Assembly (NCBI GenBank): GCA_001821555.1
Contig: MHMM01000005.1
Coordinates: forward strand, 6,956-59,021
Length of the DNA: 52,066 nucleotides
Direction: 5' to 3'
From: Candidatus Nealsonbacteria bacterium RIFOXYB1_FULL_40_15
GTDB lineage: Bacteria; Patescibacteriota; Minisyncoccia; Minisyncoccales; GWA2-38-27
Under the pieces are notes generated by a model. The model saw only the letters and a program-made list of their open reading frames with translations, made no database searches and was not told where the DNA came from. This document shows, piece by piece, positions 35,202 to 45,006 of the stretch. Each line of letters begins with the position of its first letter. Position 1 is the stretch's first letter. Both the position numbers and the translations under genes were made by a program.

Positions 35202-35817
35202 GAAAGAAGAATATTATACTAAAAAGGCGAAAAAGGAAGGCTATCCTGCCAGGTCTGTTTATAAACTGAAAGAAATAGACGAAACATTCGGGGTTATAAA
35301 AGAAGGAGATCTGGTGCTGGATTTGGGGTCTGCTCCCGGCTCCTGGCTTTCTTACATTTCTAAAAAAGCAGGCAAGGTTTATGGGATAGACGAGAACGAA
35401 ACGGAGATTGGGGGAGACAATATTGTTTTTATCAGAAAGGATATAAATGACGAGAGCGTATTGGATATGATTAGGGGCCTGAAATTTGATTCTGTTGTCG
35501 CTGATCTTTCTCCTAAGACAACGGGAATCAGGTTTTTGGACTCCGGACTCTCTCTGGAGCTTTCAGAGAGGGCTTTTTTTATTGCAAAAAAGGTTTTGAA
35601 AGAAGGGGGAGACTTTGTCTGCAAGATTTTTGAGAGCCAGGAATCCTCTGATTTTATAAAATCAATTGGACCTTCATTTAAGATGATAAAAAGATTCAGG
35701 CCGAAAGCGGTTTTGAGGAAAAGCAAAGAATTCTATATTGTAGCCAAAGGATTCAAAAAAAGTAAGCTTACTTTAGGAGACTGCTCAGAAAGCAGTTTTT
35801 GTGTTAAAGTAAAATAA
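35185..35817 (+). CDS. RlmE/FtsJ-like rRNA methyltransferase
   Basis: 'YPARSVYKLKEID', 'VLDLGSAPGSWLSYI', 'DSVVADLSPKTTG', 'GGDFVCKIFE'. Confidence 0.88.
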   Translation: MYRKDRKEEYYTKKAKKEGYPARSVYKLKEIDETFGVIKEGDLVLDLGSAPGSWLSYISKKAGKVYGIDENETEIGGDNIVFIRKDINDESVLDMIRGLKFDSVVADLSPKTTGIRFLDSGLSLELSERAFFIAKKVLKEGGDFVCKIFESQESSDFIKSIGPSFKMIKRFRPKAVLRKSKEFYIVAKGFKKSKLTLGDCSESSFCVKVK

Positions 35818-35821
35818 TATG
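35779..35821 (+). promoter_or_regulatory. Repeat R1-like element copy 5
   Basis: gactgctcagaaagcagtttttgtgttaaagtaaaataatATG; hairpin overlaps end of upstream gene. Confidence 0.6.
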
Positions 35822-36253
35822 AAAATAGAATTCAACAAAGTTACGTGGTATTCTAAGCTAGCGGCAGCAGTTATCTTTTTATGCGTCTTTGCCATTGCTT
35901 TTTATTTGGGAAAGGGATTTGGAGAATTGGATCGCCACACGCCTCAAATAGAAGAAAAACCGACAGTCTCTTTGAATGAAATTATGCGAAAAATAGACCA
36001 ATGCTTGCCGTTAAGCGATATAAAAAGCCATGAAACTTGCCAGCAGTTAATGGCAGAAGCGTGGCCTTTTGTATCGGAGGCAATTAATGATTGCAAGGTG
36101 GAAAGAGTTTTTCAGGCGCACAGTCTGATAGTTTCGGCTGACTTGAAAGACGGCCGGAGAATAACGGCCTTTGAGCCTAAAATAGACGATATCCTGAATT
36201 TGGCCGAATCAGCCGAAAGCCGTTGCGGACACATACCCGTTGCAACCGAATAA
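35819..36253 (+). CDS. Hypothetical membrane-anchored protein
   Basis: Single N-terminal TM, intact ORF. Confidence 0.6.
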   Translation: MKIEFNKVTWYSKLAAAVIFLCVFAIAFYLGKGFGELDRHTPQIEEKPTVSLNEIMRKIDQCLPLSDIKSHETCQQLMAEAWPFVSEAINDCKVERVFQAHSLIVSADLKDGRRITAFEPKIDDILNLAESAESRCGHIPVATE

Positions 36254-36259
36254 AAATAT

Positions 36260-37021
36260 ATGGAAAAAGACCTAAAAAAACTTGTGATTGAAGAGTTTTC
36301 AGGGGTAAATGCCCAACTGCAATATGTTAAAAAAGCAGAGGAAGGTCTTTGGATTTCAGAACAGCATTTTATTAAAAAATACTTTATTCAAAAGGGAGCT
36401 AGGGTTTTGGATATTGGATGCGGAACTGGCAGAACAACTATTCCTTTGCATAAAATGGGTTTTAATGTAATAGGAATTGATCTAGTTTCAGCCATGATTG
36501 AAAACGCAAAGAAGATTGCCCACAGCAAGAATTTAAATATGGATTACAGAATTGGCGATGCTACAAATCTTAACTTTCAAGACAACAGTTTTGATTATGC
36601 TCTTTTTTCAAATCAAGGATGGACGCAAATACCTGGAAGCAAAAACAGGCTTTGTGTTCTGAACGAAGCATGGAGAGTTTTAAAAGACGGGGGAATATTT
36701 ATATTCACCGCTCACCCCCGAGTTTGGGTAGGAAAATATTGTTTCTTCTGGCTCTGGCAGTGGGTCCGCTTCTATATCTTAAAGCCACTGGGCTTTAATA
36801 TTGCTGAACTTGATTTCGGAGACAGGTTTTTTAGCAGAGAGTCTAGTGATACCCAGAAAACATATAAGACAAAGCAATATATTCATATTTCTTCGGTGAG
36901 AGAGACCAAGCGTGAAATTGAAAAAACAAAATTCAAAATTCTTGAAATAAACGGATTATTTCAAATATCTAAAGAAGATGTTAGAAAACATCCCTCTGTT
37001 TTCTATATCTGTCAAAAATAA
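36260..37021 (+). CDS. Class I SAM-dependent methyltransferase
   Basis: '[30 protein letters not shown]', '[14 protein letters not shown]'. Confidence 0.88.
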   Translation: MEKDLKKLVIEEFSGVNAQLQYVKKAEEGLWISEQHFIKKYFIQKGARVLDIGCGTGRTTIPLHKMGFNVIGIDLVSAMIENAKKIAHSKNLNMDYRIGDATNLNFQDNSFDYALFSNQGWTQIPGSKNRLCVLNEAWRVLKDGGIFIFTAHPRVWVGKYCFFWLWQWVRFYILKPLGFNIAELDFGDRFFSRESSDTQKTYKTKQYIHISSVRETKREIEKTKFKILEINGLFQISKEDVRKHPSVFYICQK

Positions 37022-37025
37022 TTAT

Positions 37026-37412
37026 ATGTGGTATTTCGCAACGCCCCATACTAATGTTGAAGTAAAAATAAACGAGCTGGATCACAACAAATTGGACAGA
37101 AATGAGCAGTTAGCAAAGCTTTTAGAAGAAGCTGGTCTTGAAATATTCCTGCCCTACAGGGATGCGGATCAATCCTTATCGGGCAAAGATCTGTTAGAAA
37201 AAGAATTGGAGGTTATAAGAAGGAGTGAGGGAATCATAGTCGCTTTGTCAAATACTAGAGGAGTTTATCTCGAAGCAGGTTATGCCAAAGCTTTGGATAA
37301 AAGAATGATCGGACTGATTGTGGAGGAAACAAGAGAATTGAGCGATTGGGGCAAGGCTTTTTTTGAATATATTGCTAAAGATCCGCAGGACTTGATAAAT
37401 TATCTAGCTTAA
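37026..37412 (+). CDS. Nucleoside 2-deoxyribosyltransferase-like protein
   Basis: 'LEEAGLEIFLPYRDADQ', 'SEGIIVALSNTRGVYLEAGYAKAL'. Confidence 0.78.
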   Translation: MWYFATPHTNVEVKINELDHNKLDRNEQLAKLLEEAGLEIFLPYRDADQSLSGKDLLEKELEVIRRSEGIIVALSNTRGVYLEAGYAKALDKRMIGLIVEETRELSDWGKAFFEYIAKDPQDLINYLA

Positions 37413-37424
37413 AATAACTGTGCT

Positions 37425-40271
37425 ATGTTCAAAGAGCTATACGGGCAGTTGAATAGGGAGCAGAAAGAGGCGGTGGACGCGATTGAGGGGCCTGTGATGG
37501 TTATTGCAGGCCCGGGGACGGGCAAAACCCATCTCTTGACCATGAGAATCGCCAATATCCTGGATAAAACAGACGCTTTGCCAGAGTCTGTTTTGGCTTT
37601 GACCTTTACAGAGTCCGGAGTCTCGGCCATGAGAAAAAAGCTTTCTTCTATAATTGGCTCTTTGGCATACAGGGTTGAAATATATACGTTTCACGGCTTT
37701 TGCAACAAGATTATAAAAGACTATCCCGATGAGTTTTTGGATATAACGGGCTCTGACAATATTTCAGACGTGGAGCAAATCAAATTACTGAAACAGATCC
37801 TAGAAAACACAAACCTCAAGCACTTAAAGACTTTTTCAGATCCCTGCTTTTTTCTTTGGGCTGTTGTTTCTGCAATATCCGAATTAAAGCGCCAGGGATT
37901 TGACTACATTGCTTTCAAAAAACTTGCAGAAAAAAAGGAGGCAGAGTTTCTTAAAATAAAAGATCTTTATTACGAATCAGGAAAATACAAAGAGCAGATG
38001 AAAGGCAGGTATCTAAAGGATCAGAAATACATAAACAGGAATAAAGATTTGGCTGTGATATATGAAAAATACCAGCAAGAACTGAAAAAGAAAAAGCTTT
38101 ATGACTATGGAGATATGGTGATGAGAACAGCCGAAGTTTTGCAGAAAAACAAAGAATTGCTTTTGATTCTGCAGGAGCAATACCAATATATTCTGGTGGA
38201 CGAGCATCAGGACACCAATTCAGCCCAGAATAGGATATTAGAGCTTTTGGCCAGTTATTTTGAAAGCCCCAATCTCTTTATTGTGGGAGATGAAAAACAG
38301 GCCATATTCCGCTTTCAGGGGGCTTCTAAGGAAAATTTCAATTACTTTAAAAAACTCTACAAAGGCGTAAAAGTCATTAGTTTGAGATCAAACTACAGGT
38401 CTCCCCAGATAATTTTGGATGCTGCCTTCAGCGTTGATTCTTTAGGAGGAAAACTAAAATCAGAATCAAAGAGGCCGGAGGATCCCATTTCTTTGATGGT
38501 TTTTGATTCTACGGAAGAAGAGCTTTTTAATCTGGCCGAAGATATATTGAAACACAAAGATGAGAAAGTTGCTGTTCTTTTCCGCGAGAACAAAGAAGCT
38601 CTCTCTATTGCCAGAGTATTAGAAAAGAAAGGCGTATCCTTCTCAATAGAATCCGATCAAGACGCGCTAGAAGACGAGGACATCAAAAAACTTCTTATTA
38701 TCCTAAAGGCAATTCAAAACTTTGGATCGGACAAGGATTTTATATTCTTCCTGCACTTAAGCTTTTTGAATATTCCGGCAATTGATATTTATGAAATCTC
38801 CAGATCTCCATATAAATCAGCAAAAGAAGGAAGATGCTCTGATGCTGTCAAAAAAGCATACAACGATCTTGCCGAATGGAAGAAAAGCTCAATGAATGAG
38901 AATGCGCCAACAATATTTGAAGATATTGTCAGAGATTCCGGCTTCTTGGGATATTTGCTTTCAAAGCCCGGCTCTGCAGAAAAGATAAAAAAGCTCCACG
39001 CTCTTTTTGCCTCTCTAAAAAATGAACTGGCGAGAAATAAAAACTATACTTTGGATGACTACTTTTACCACATTGATGTTTTAAGGGAGCAGAATATCTT
39101 TCTTAAATCAAACCACATACCTTCCCAGGATAAGGTTAGATTAATGACTATACATAAATCAAAAGGGCTGGAATTTGATATTGTTTATTTAATTAACGCC
39201 ATTTCAAAGCAGAACATCAGGAGAAGCTATATTAAGTTGCCAGAAGAAGTCTTGGGGGCAGAAGAAGACGAAGAAAAGAATTTGTTTTATGTTGCCCTTA
39301 CCCGAGCCAGAAAAAAGCTGATTATTTCTTACTCCAATCAAAATACCGAAGGCAAAGCCCAGTATCCTGCAAGCTTTTTGGAGTTAATTCCGGAAAAATA
39401 TATAAAAAGAGAATCTAATTTAAATAAATTTGAGCTTAAAGAAGAATTTGCCCCTCCTCCTATCTTAAAAGACGCAAAAGAAAAGAGCATCTTAAATGAG
39501 CTGTTTTTAAAATATGGGCTTTCTGCAACCGCTCTAAACAATTATTTGGAATGCCCGTGGAAGTATTTTTACAGAAGTCTAATAAGAATTCCTGAATCTC
39601 CTAACAAGCATCTGATGTTTGGAACTGCTACGCACAGCGCCTTAAAGAGTTTTTTTGATAAATATTCAGCGGGTGAAAATCCTGGCGCAAAAAATTTGAT
39701 AATGTTTTTTGAGAAATCACTTAATAGCCAGCCATTGCAGAAAAATGAGTATGATGAGATTCTTGAAAAAGGAACAAATGCTTTAGCAGGGTATCATAAA
39801 GAGCATTCTTTAGGGTGGAAAAGGAATATTTTATCTGAATACGGAGTCAGGGGAGTGGAGCTGGCCAAAAATATAATTATTGCAGGAAAGATAGATAAAA
39901 TAGAAATAAATGATTCGGCCAACAATGTTAACGTCGTAGATTATAAAACGGGAAAGCCGAAGACTAAAAACTGCATTGAGGGCAAAACCAAAGATAGCGA
40001 CGGAAACTACAAAAGACAGCTTATTTTTTACAAGCTTCTTTTGGATGGGCACGGCAGGTATAATGTAAAGACAGGAGAAATAGATTTCATAGAGCCCGAT
40101 CAAAAAGGAAGGTATCATAAGGAAGCTTTTGATATAAAAAAAGAAGATGCAGATATTCTAAAGGAAGAAATAATTCAGATTTCTCAAGAAATAATAAATC
40201 TTGATTTTTGGGACAAAAGATGCGATGACCCTGATTGCCAATATTGCAAAATGAGGGCGTTAGCCCGTTGA
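37425..40271 (+). CDS. UvrD/Rep-type superfamily 1 helicase fused to PD-(D/E)XK nuclease with Cys cluster
   Basis: 'IAGPGTGKTHLL', 'LVDEHQDTNSAQ', 'MTIHKSKGLEFDIVYL', 'VALTRARKKL', C-terminal 'VDYKTGKPK' and 'CDDPDCQYC'. Confidence 0.92.
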   Translation: MFKELYGQLNREQKEAVDAIEGPVMVIAGPGTGKTHLLTMRIANILDKTDALPESVLALTFTESGVSAMRKKLSSIIGSLAYRVEIYTFHGFCNKIIKDYPDEFLDITGSDNISDVEQIKLLKQILENTNLKHLKTFSDPCFFLWAVVSAISELKRQGFDYIAFKKLAEKKEAEFLKIKDLYYESGKYKEQMKGRYLKDQKYINRNKDLAVIYEKYQQELKKKKLYDYGDMVMRTAEVLQKNKELLLILQEQYQYILVDEHQDTNSAQNRILELLASYFESPNLFIVGDEKQAIFRFQGASKENFNYFKKLYKGVKVISLRSNYRSPQIILDAAFSVDSLGGKLKSESKRPEDPISLMVFDSTEEELFNLAEDILKHKDEKVAVLFRENKEALSIARVLEKKGVSFSIESDQDALEDEDIKKLLIILKAIQNFGSDKDFIFFLHLSFLNIPAIDIYEISRSPYKSAKEGRCSDAVKKAYNDLAEWKKSSMNENAPTIFEDIVRDSGFLGYLLSKPGSAEKIKKLHALFASLKNELARNKNYTLDDYFYHIDVLREQNIFLKSNHIPSQDKVRLMTIHKSKGLEFDIVYLINAISKQNIRRSYIKLPEEVLGAEEDEEKNLFYVALTRARKKLIISYSNQNTEGKAQYPASFLELIPEKYIKRESNLNKFELKEEFAPPPILKDAKEKSILNELFLKYGLSATALNNYLECPWKYFYRSLIRIPESPNKHLMFGTATHSALKSFFDKYSAGENPGAKNLIMFFEKSLNSQPLQKNEYDEILEKGTNALAGYHKEHSLGWKRNILSEYGVRGVELAKNIIIAGKIDKIEINDSANNVNVVDYKTGKPKTKNCIEGKTKDSDGNYKRQLIFYKLLLDGHGRYNVKTGEIDFIEPDQKGRYHKEAFDIKKEDADILKEEIIQISQEIINLDFWDKRCDDPDCQYCKMRALAR

Positions 40272-40324
40272 CAAAGCATTAATCTTAAGATAAAAAGCAA
40301 GAAGTTCGTCGAGCCAATCTAAAT

Positions 40325-40480
40325 ATGGAGAATCCTATGTCTGAACAGAAGAGAGCGTTAAAGATGGAATCATTTGATAGAGCGGCAAGAGAGGACGATA
40401 TTGCCCGCTTTATCGAAGAACACACGGTTATTCACATTTTTGAATGGAAAGGACTCTTGAGGATTGTCTATATCGCATAA
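40325..40480 (+). CDS. Small hypothetical protein (51 aa)
   Basis: MENPMSEQKRALKMESFDRAAREDDIARFIEEHTVIHIFEWKGLLRIVYIA*, followed by a terminator. Confidence 0.5.
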   Translation: MENPMSEQKRALKMESFDRAAREDDIARFIEEHTVIHIFEWKGLLRIVYIA

Positions 40481-40485
40481 GGCAT

Positions 40486-40516
40486 AAAGGGCGGCTTGAA
40501 CGCAAGACGCCCTTTT
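40486..40516 (+). terminator. Intrinsic terminator
   Basis: AAAGGGCG...CGCCCTTTT. Confidence 0.75.
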
Positions 40517-40562
40517 GTATTAAGCTTGATTATTAAATGAAATTTGTTAAAATAAAAGCATT

Positions 40563-40808
40563 ATGTTTGATAAATTGAAACAGCTAAATCAAATAAGGCA
40601 GTTGAAAAACGAGCTTGAAAAAGAAAGCCGGGAAGTTGAAAAAGAGGGAGTTAAAGTTAAAGTAAACGGAAAAATGGAGGTTTTGGAGATTACTCTGAAT
40701 CCCGAGCTTGATTCTTTGAGGCAGGGGCAAATAATAAAAGAATGCATCAATGAGGCCATGAAGCAGATCCAAAAAGCTGCAGCCGAAATGATGTTTAAAA
40801 TGCAATGA
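40563..40808 (+). CDS. YbaB/EbfC family nucleoid-associated protein
   Basis: 'VKVNGKMEVLEITLNPEL..', short size. Confidence 0.82.
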   Translation: MFDKLKQLNQIRQLKNELEKESREVEKEGVKVKVNGKMEVLEITLNPELDSLRQGQIIKECINEAMKQIQKAAAEMMFKMQ

Positions 40809-41554
40809 ATAAGAAAAATTTAGCCATAATAATCATATTAGTCTTGATAATCTTGGGGGTAGGATTGTACTATGCTTTCTTTGCAAAAGAAGAAATCTCT
40901 CAAGAGGAAATTAACTTTAATAAAACCGGAAGACTAGCTATAAATAATCCGGGGATGGATGAGAATACCTGGTATTTTATTTACGAGGAACCGGGGCAAC
41001 CGGCTCTTGTTGCTAAGTTGGATATAAAACAAAGCGCTGTGTGCTATGAGAATTCTGCAGAAAAGAGCTGTGCTGATATTGAGTTTTTGCAGAGTCAGAA
41101 AGTTGAGGTAAAAGGATTTCTTTCGGAAAATATTGTATCGGTCCACGAAATAAAAATTCTTGAAGAAACAATACAGGTTATAGTTTATTACCGAGACAAA
41201 AATGCTAAGAACGAAGATGTATGCTCTGAAGAGGGGCTTATGCCTGTTTTCAGAGAAGTGTCCGAAGAGAATAAAATAGAAGAAACTTTAGATCTTCTTC
41301 TATCGGGGTATATTACCGAACAAGAGAAAGAGAGGGGAGTTGCCACAGAGTTTCCTCTAGAAGGTCTTGAGATTGAAAGTTTTGTTCTTGAAGACGGAAA
41401 GCTTACTTTAGTTTTCAGGGATCCAAACAATAAAACGGTGGGAGGCGCTTGCAGAGTTGGAGCTCTATGGTCCCAAATATCAAAAACAGCAAAGCAGTTT
41501 GAGGAAGTAAAGGAGGTGAAATTCAGTCCGGAAGACGCTCTTTTTCAGCCCTAA
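40805..41554 (+). CDS. GerMN-domain-like lipoprotein/membrane protein
   Basis: N-terminal TM; 'LDLLLSGYITEQEKERGVATEFPLEGLEIESFVLEDGKLTLVFRD' resembles GerMN. Confidence 0.65.
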   Translation: MNKKNLAIIIILVLIILGVGLYYAFFAKEEISQEEINFNKTGRLAINNPGMDENTWYFIYEEPGQPALVAKLDIKQSAVCYENSAEKSCADIEFLQSQKVEVKGFLSENIVSVHEIKILEETIQVIVYYRDKNAKNEDVCSEEGLMPVFREVSEENKIEETLDLLLSGYITEQEKERGVATEFPLEGLEIESFVLEDGKLTLVFRDPNNKTVGGACRVGALWSQISKTAKQFEEVKEVKFSPEDALFQP

Positions 41555-41572
41555 TTTTATTCAGGAGTTTGC

Positions 41573-41653
41573 ATGGCAGAGAAGAGAGGTGGAAAGGAAA
41601 AGAAGCAAAAATACAGAAATAATCCGGGAGGAAGGAGGAGAAGAAGAAAATAG
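41573..41653 (+). CDS. 26-aa highly basic peptide
   Basis: SD caggag; MAEKRGGKEKKQKYRNNPGGRRRRRK*; terminator directly downstream. Confidence 0.55.
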   Translation: MAEKRGGKEKKQKYRNNPGGRRRRRK

Positions 41654-41658
41654 GAAAC

Positions 41659-41692
41659 AGGCTGTCCCTGCTCATCGGGGACAGCTTTTTAT
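41659..41692 (+). terminator. Intrinsic terminator
   Basis: aGGCTGTCCC-tgctcatc-GGGGACAGCttttt. Confidence 0.85.
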
Positions 41693-41731
41693 TTCACATA
41701 TTTTTTACAGATAAAGAGTTAGAATTAAAAC

Positions 41732-42466
41732 ATGTTAAAGCAAAAGGAAATACCTTTTTTCAAGCTTAACAACCGATCGGCAATGCCGATAATTGGCTTT
41801 GGAACAGGAAGTTTGAAGGGAGAAGATGCTTTTTCCAGCGTTAAATTTGCGTTGGAGGCAGGATATAGGCACATAGATACGGCTGATATTTATGAAAACC
41901 ATAGAGAAATAGGCCGAGCAATAAAAGAATCTCTTTTGAGCAGGAGGGATATTTTCATAACCACAAAATATCACGATTCTTTGTCAGAAAACGTAAAAGA
42001 TTCGCTTGATAGATTCTTAAGAGAGCTTCGGACGACATATATAGACCTCCTTCTTCTCCACAGGCCTGCAGAAAATTCAAATTCTATAGGAGTTTCTAAT
42101 TTTAGTATAGAACAGCTTAACGAAGCCCTTCATTTGGGATTTGAGATTTCAAACAATCAAATAGAATTTCATCCCAGTCTAAACGAAAGAGAATTGCAGA
42201 ATTTCTGTTCTGCAAACAGGGTGGTTGTCACGGCCTATTCTCCTTTGGGGCAGGGAAAAGATCTTAGTATAAAAGCGGTTGAAGAGATAGCTGAAAAGCA
42301 TGATGTTGAGCCATCAAATGCGATACTTGCCTGGCATATCCAGAGAAACAGGGCTGCTATACCTTCCTCTAAGAATAAGGACCACATAAAAGAGAATTTA
42401 GAAAGTCTTAGCGTAGAACTTTCAGAAGATGAGCTGGAAAAGATAGACAAAATAGGGGAGTATTGA
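41732..42466 (+). CDS. Aldo/keto reductase, internally shortened
   Basis: 'IIGFGTGSLKG', 'GYRHIDTADIYENHREIG', 'IFITTKY', 'IGVSNFSIEQL', 'VVTAYSPLGQG'. Confidence 0.85.
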   Translation: MLKQKEIPFFKLNNRSAMPIIGFGTGSLKGEDAFSSVKFALEAGYRHIDTADIYENHREIGRAIKESLLSRRDIFITTKYHDSLSENVKDSLDRFLRELRTTYIDLLLLHRPAENSNSIGVSNFSIEQLNEALHLGFEISNNQIEFHPSLNERELQNFCSANRVVVTAYSPLGQGKDLSIKAVEEIAEKHDVEPSNAILAWHIQRNRAAIPSSKNKDHIKENLESLSVELSEDELEKIDKIGEY

Positions 42467-42540
42467 AGGCCATTGCAATTTGATGTAGAAATAAATCAGT
42501 TCTTCAAACAACGTAATAACTTTGGTTAGGAGACTTTGAG

Positions 42541-43530
42541 ATGGAACATGTATTTGCCGGGGCTATTGATCTGCAGGTAAACGGTTGTTGCGGAGTTGAT
42601 TTTAACAACCCTGACATTACGGTGGAGGAAGTTAGGAAGGCGTGTGAATACCAATGGAGGACGGGAACGGTGAAATTTCTTCCCACAATAGTCAGCAATC
42701 CAAAAGATGTTATTATCGGAGTCCTTTCAAGAATCAAAGAAGCGATGTTCGACGAGCTTATTGGTCTGTCTATTCCGGGGGTTCATCTGGAGATATATCC
42801 CGCCCTCGGAGCAATAGGATGCCATAACCCGAATTACTTGCAAAATCCCGATTGGAGCTTCATCGAGGGTTTGGGCGAATTGTCCAGGATGGTAAGGATA
42901 ATCACTCTGGCTCCCGAACTTGAGGGAGCCATAGGATTCATCAAGCAGGCAATAGCCAATGGAATTGTCATTGCTCTTGGCCACACTCTAGCTGATTACG
43001 AGACCATTAGAGGGGCATGGTTTGCCGGAGCATCCCTGTCCACTCATCTTGGGAACGGGATACCCGCTGTTCTCCCAAGAAATGATAATCCCATAAACAG
43101 CCAGCTTTTTCTTGCTGGCCTGGGAGCTACTTTTATTGCGGATGGCTTCCATATTCCCTCGCATGTCTTAAAATCATATATAAGGCAAGGAAAGGGAATA
43201 GGAGCCAGTGCGATCGTCACAGATAGCATATCTGCTGCTGGCATAGGAGAGGGCGCATTCCAGCTGGCCGGGAAAGATATCGTTGTCAGCGGAGGAAAAG
43301 CTTCTCCCAAAGGGAGAACTGACATTCTTGCGGGATCAGTGGCATCTATGCTGGATATGATCGGGAATCTTATTGATATGGGGTTCAGCCCTCAAGAGAT
43401 AGGGTGGCTCATATCCAAGAATCCCGCCGGAGTCCTAAGGCTTTCTCCTACTGAAGTTTCTCAATCCGAAGTTCGTCTTGAATTTCCGCAGGTCAAAAGG
43501 GTCAGGATAGGAGATCATTGGGTGATCTGA
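42541..43530 (+). CDS. nagA: N-acetylglucosamine-6-phosphate deacetylase-like
   Basis: 'AIDLQVNGCCGVDFNNPDIT', 'PGVHLEIYP', 'IALGHTLADYETI', 'STHLGNGI', 'ATFIADGFHIPSHVLK'. Confidence 0.85.
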   Translation: MEHVFAGAIDLQVNGCCGVDFNNPDITVEEVRKACEYQWRTGTVKFLPTIVSNPKDVIIGVLSRIKEAMFDELIGLSIPGVHLEIYPALGAIGCHNPNYLQNPDWSFIEGLGELSRMVRIITLAPELEGAIGFIKQAIANGIVIALGHTLADYETIRGAWFAGASLSTHLGNGIPAVLPRNDNPINSQLFLAGLGATFIADGFHIPSHVLKSYIRQGKGIGASAIVTDSISAAGIGEGAFQLAGKDIVVSGGKASPKGRTDILAGSVASMLDMIGNLIDMGFSPQEIGWLISKNPAGVLRLSPTEVSQSEVRLEFPQVKRVRIGDHWVI

Positions 43531-43540
43531 AGGAGTAAAA

Positions 43541-43566
43541 CAAAGGCCCGCGCTTTACAGCCGGGC
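43541..43566 (+). terminator. Intrinsic terminator
   Basis: GCCCG-cgctttacag-CCGGGCTTTTC. Confidence 0.7.
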
Positions 43567-43635
43567 TTTTCTTTTTGACTAAAGCAGAGAAAATTGGCAA
43601 ATTTGAAATATGCCATTAAGCATCGGAACGGTAGG
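43566..43635 (+). repeat. Partial duplicate of ychF promoter/start region
   Basis: ctttttgactaaag...caaatttgaaatatgccattaagcatcgg versus 46994-47062; about 80% identical by hand count. Confidence 0.8.
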
Positions 43636-43770
43636 GACGCAACTCGACCTAATTTAATACCTTTCAATTTTAAGATAAAACTTTTAAGAAATGCAGAATT
43701 ATCCACAGTTAGCAGTTGATTTATTGGATATAATCGTATATAATCGGATATAGTTAAAATATAGACGATT

Positions 43771-44832
43771 ATGGATCAAAATAGATTTAATAAAAGAATA
43801 AAACTTACCCAGGAGATTCTTGCAAAGATAGGCAAAATAGATGAATTTAAAGGTCTCTGGCAAGGGAGTTTAAGAATCAGTCCGCAGATATTGGGCCGTC
43901 TTAAATTGTGGGTGATTATAACTTCAACTGGCGCTTCTACTCGTATAGAAGGAGCAAAAATGACAGATGAGGAAATCGCTCGTTTTTTACGTGGATTAAA
44001 CTCTAAACACCCAAAAAATCGAGACGAACAAGAAGTTGCCGGATATGCTGATTTAATTGGAAGAATTTTTGATAATTGGAAAACTGTTAAATTATCCGAA
44101 AATTGGATATTGCAATTTCACGATATTCTTCTTCATTTTTCTGATAAAGATCAAATACATAAAGGTAAGTATAAAAGCGCTCCGAATACAGTGGTAATGA
44201 CAAATAGCAAAGGAGAACAAGTGATATTATTTAACCCGACGCCTCCATATTTAGTAAAACCAGAAATGCAGATTGCGATTGAATGGGCGAATGAAGAGTT
44301 AGAAAAGAAAGAAATACATCCGCTTCTTATTGTTGCAAATTTTATTTTTGAATTTTTAGCTATTCATCCTTTTAAGGATGGCAATGGAAGAATCAGCCGT
44401 GCGTTAACAAATCTTTTACTTCTAAAATCAGGATATGGCTATATTCCGTATGTGTCACTTGATGAAATCATTGAAGAAACAAAAGCAGATTATTATTTGG
44501 CGCTTCGAGCAACTCAAAAAAATCATAAAACAGATAAGGAAGACATTACGCCATGGGTTGATTATTTTATAGATGCCTTAATGGAACAAACGATCAGGGC
44601 TAAAAAAATAATGGAAGAAGACCAACCGGAAAAATTGCTTTCTGAAAAACAAATGTTAATCTATGATCTTTTCGAGGGAGATAAAGAACTAGCCGTCGCA
44701 GACATAGATAAACTCCTAAAAAACAAAATACCACAATCAACCATAAAGCAAGCATTATCCCGCTTGGTTGTTTTGAAATTGATTAGTCGCATCGGCCAGG
44801 GACGTAGCACGAGATATAAGAAAACTGTCTAA
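43771..44832 (+). CDS. Fic/DOC family protein with C-terminal winged helix
   Basis: Fic motif HPFKDGNGR, N-terminal 'WVIITSTGASTRIEGAKMT', C-terminal wHTH. Confidence 0.92.
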   Translation: MDQNRFNKRIKLTQEILAKIGKIDEFKGLWQGSLRISPQILGRLKLWVIITSTGASTRIEGAKMTDEEIARFLRGLNSKHPKNRDEQEVAGYADLIGRIFDNWKTVKLSENWILQFHDILLHFSDKDQIHKGKYKSAPNTVVMTNSKGEQVILFNPTPPYLVKPEMQIAIEWANEELEKKEIHPLLIVANFIFEFLAIHPFKDGNGRISRALTNLLLLKSGYGYIPYVSLDEIIEETKADYYLALRATQKNHKTDKEDITPWVDYFIDALMEQTIRAKKIMEEDQPEKLLSEKQMLIYDLFEGDKELAVADIDKLLKNKIPQSTIKQALSRLVVLKLISRIGQGRSTRYKKTV

Positions 44833-45006
44833 TGATTATCACAAACCGAAACGAGCAGGGGAGGATTTTATGCTCAACGGCTCCAAAGCAAAAGCTTTTT
44901 ATCTGTGGCCTGAAACTTGACATATTCAATTATCTTTTATAATATATTGAATTGCTCATTGTAAACTCAATAACTCTATTTATGCATACGAGAAAGGAGA
45001 ATTTCT

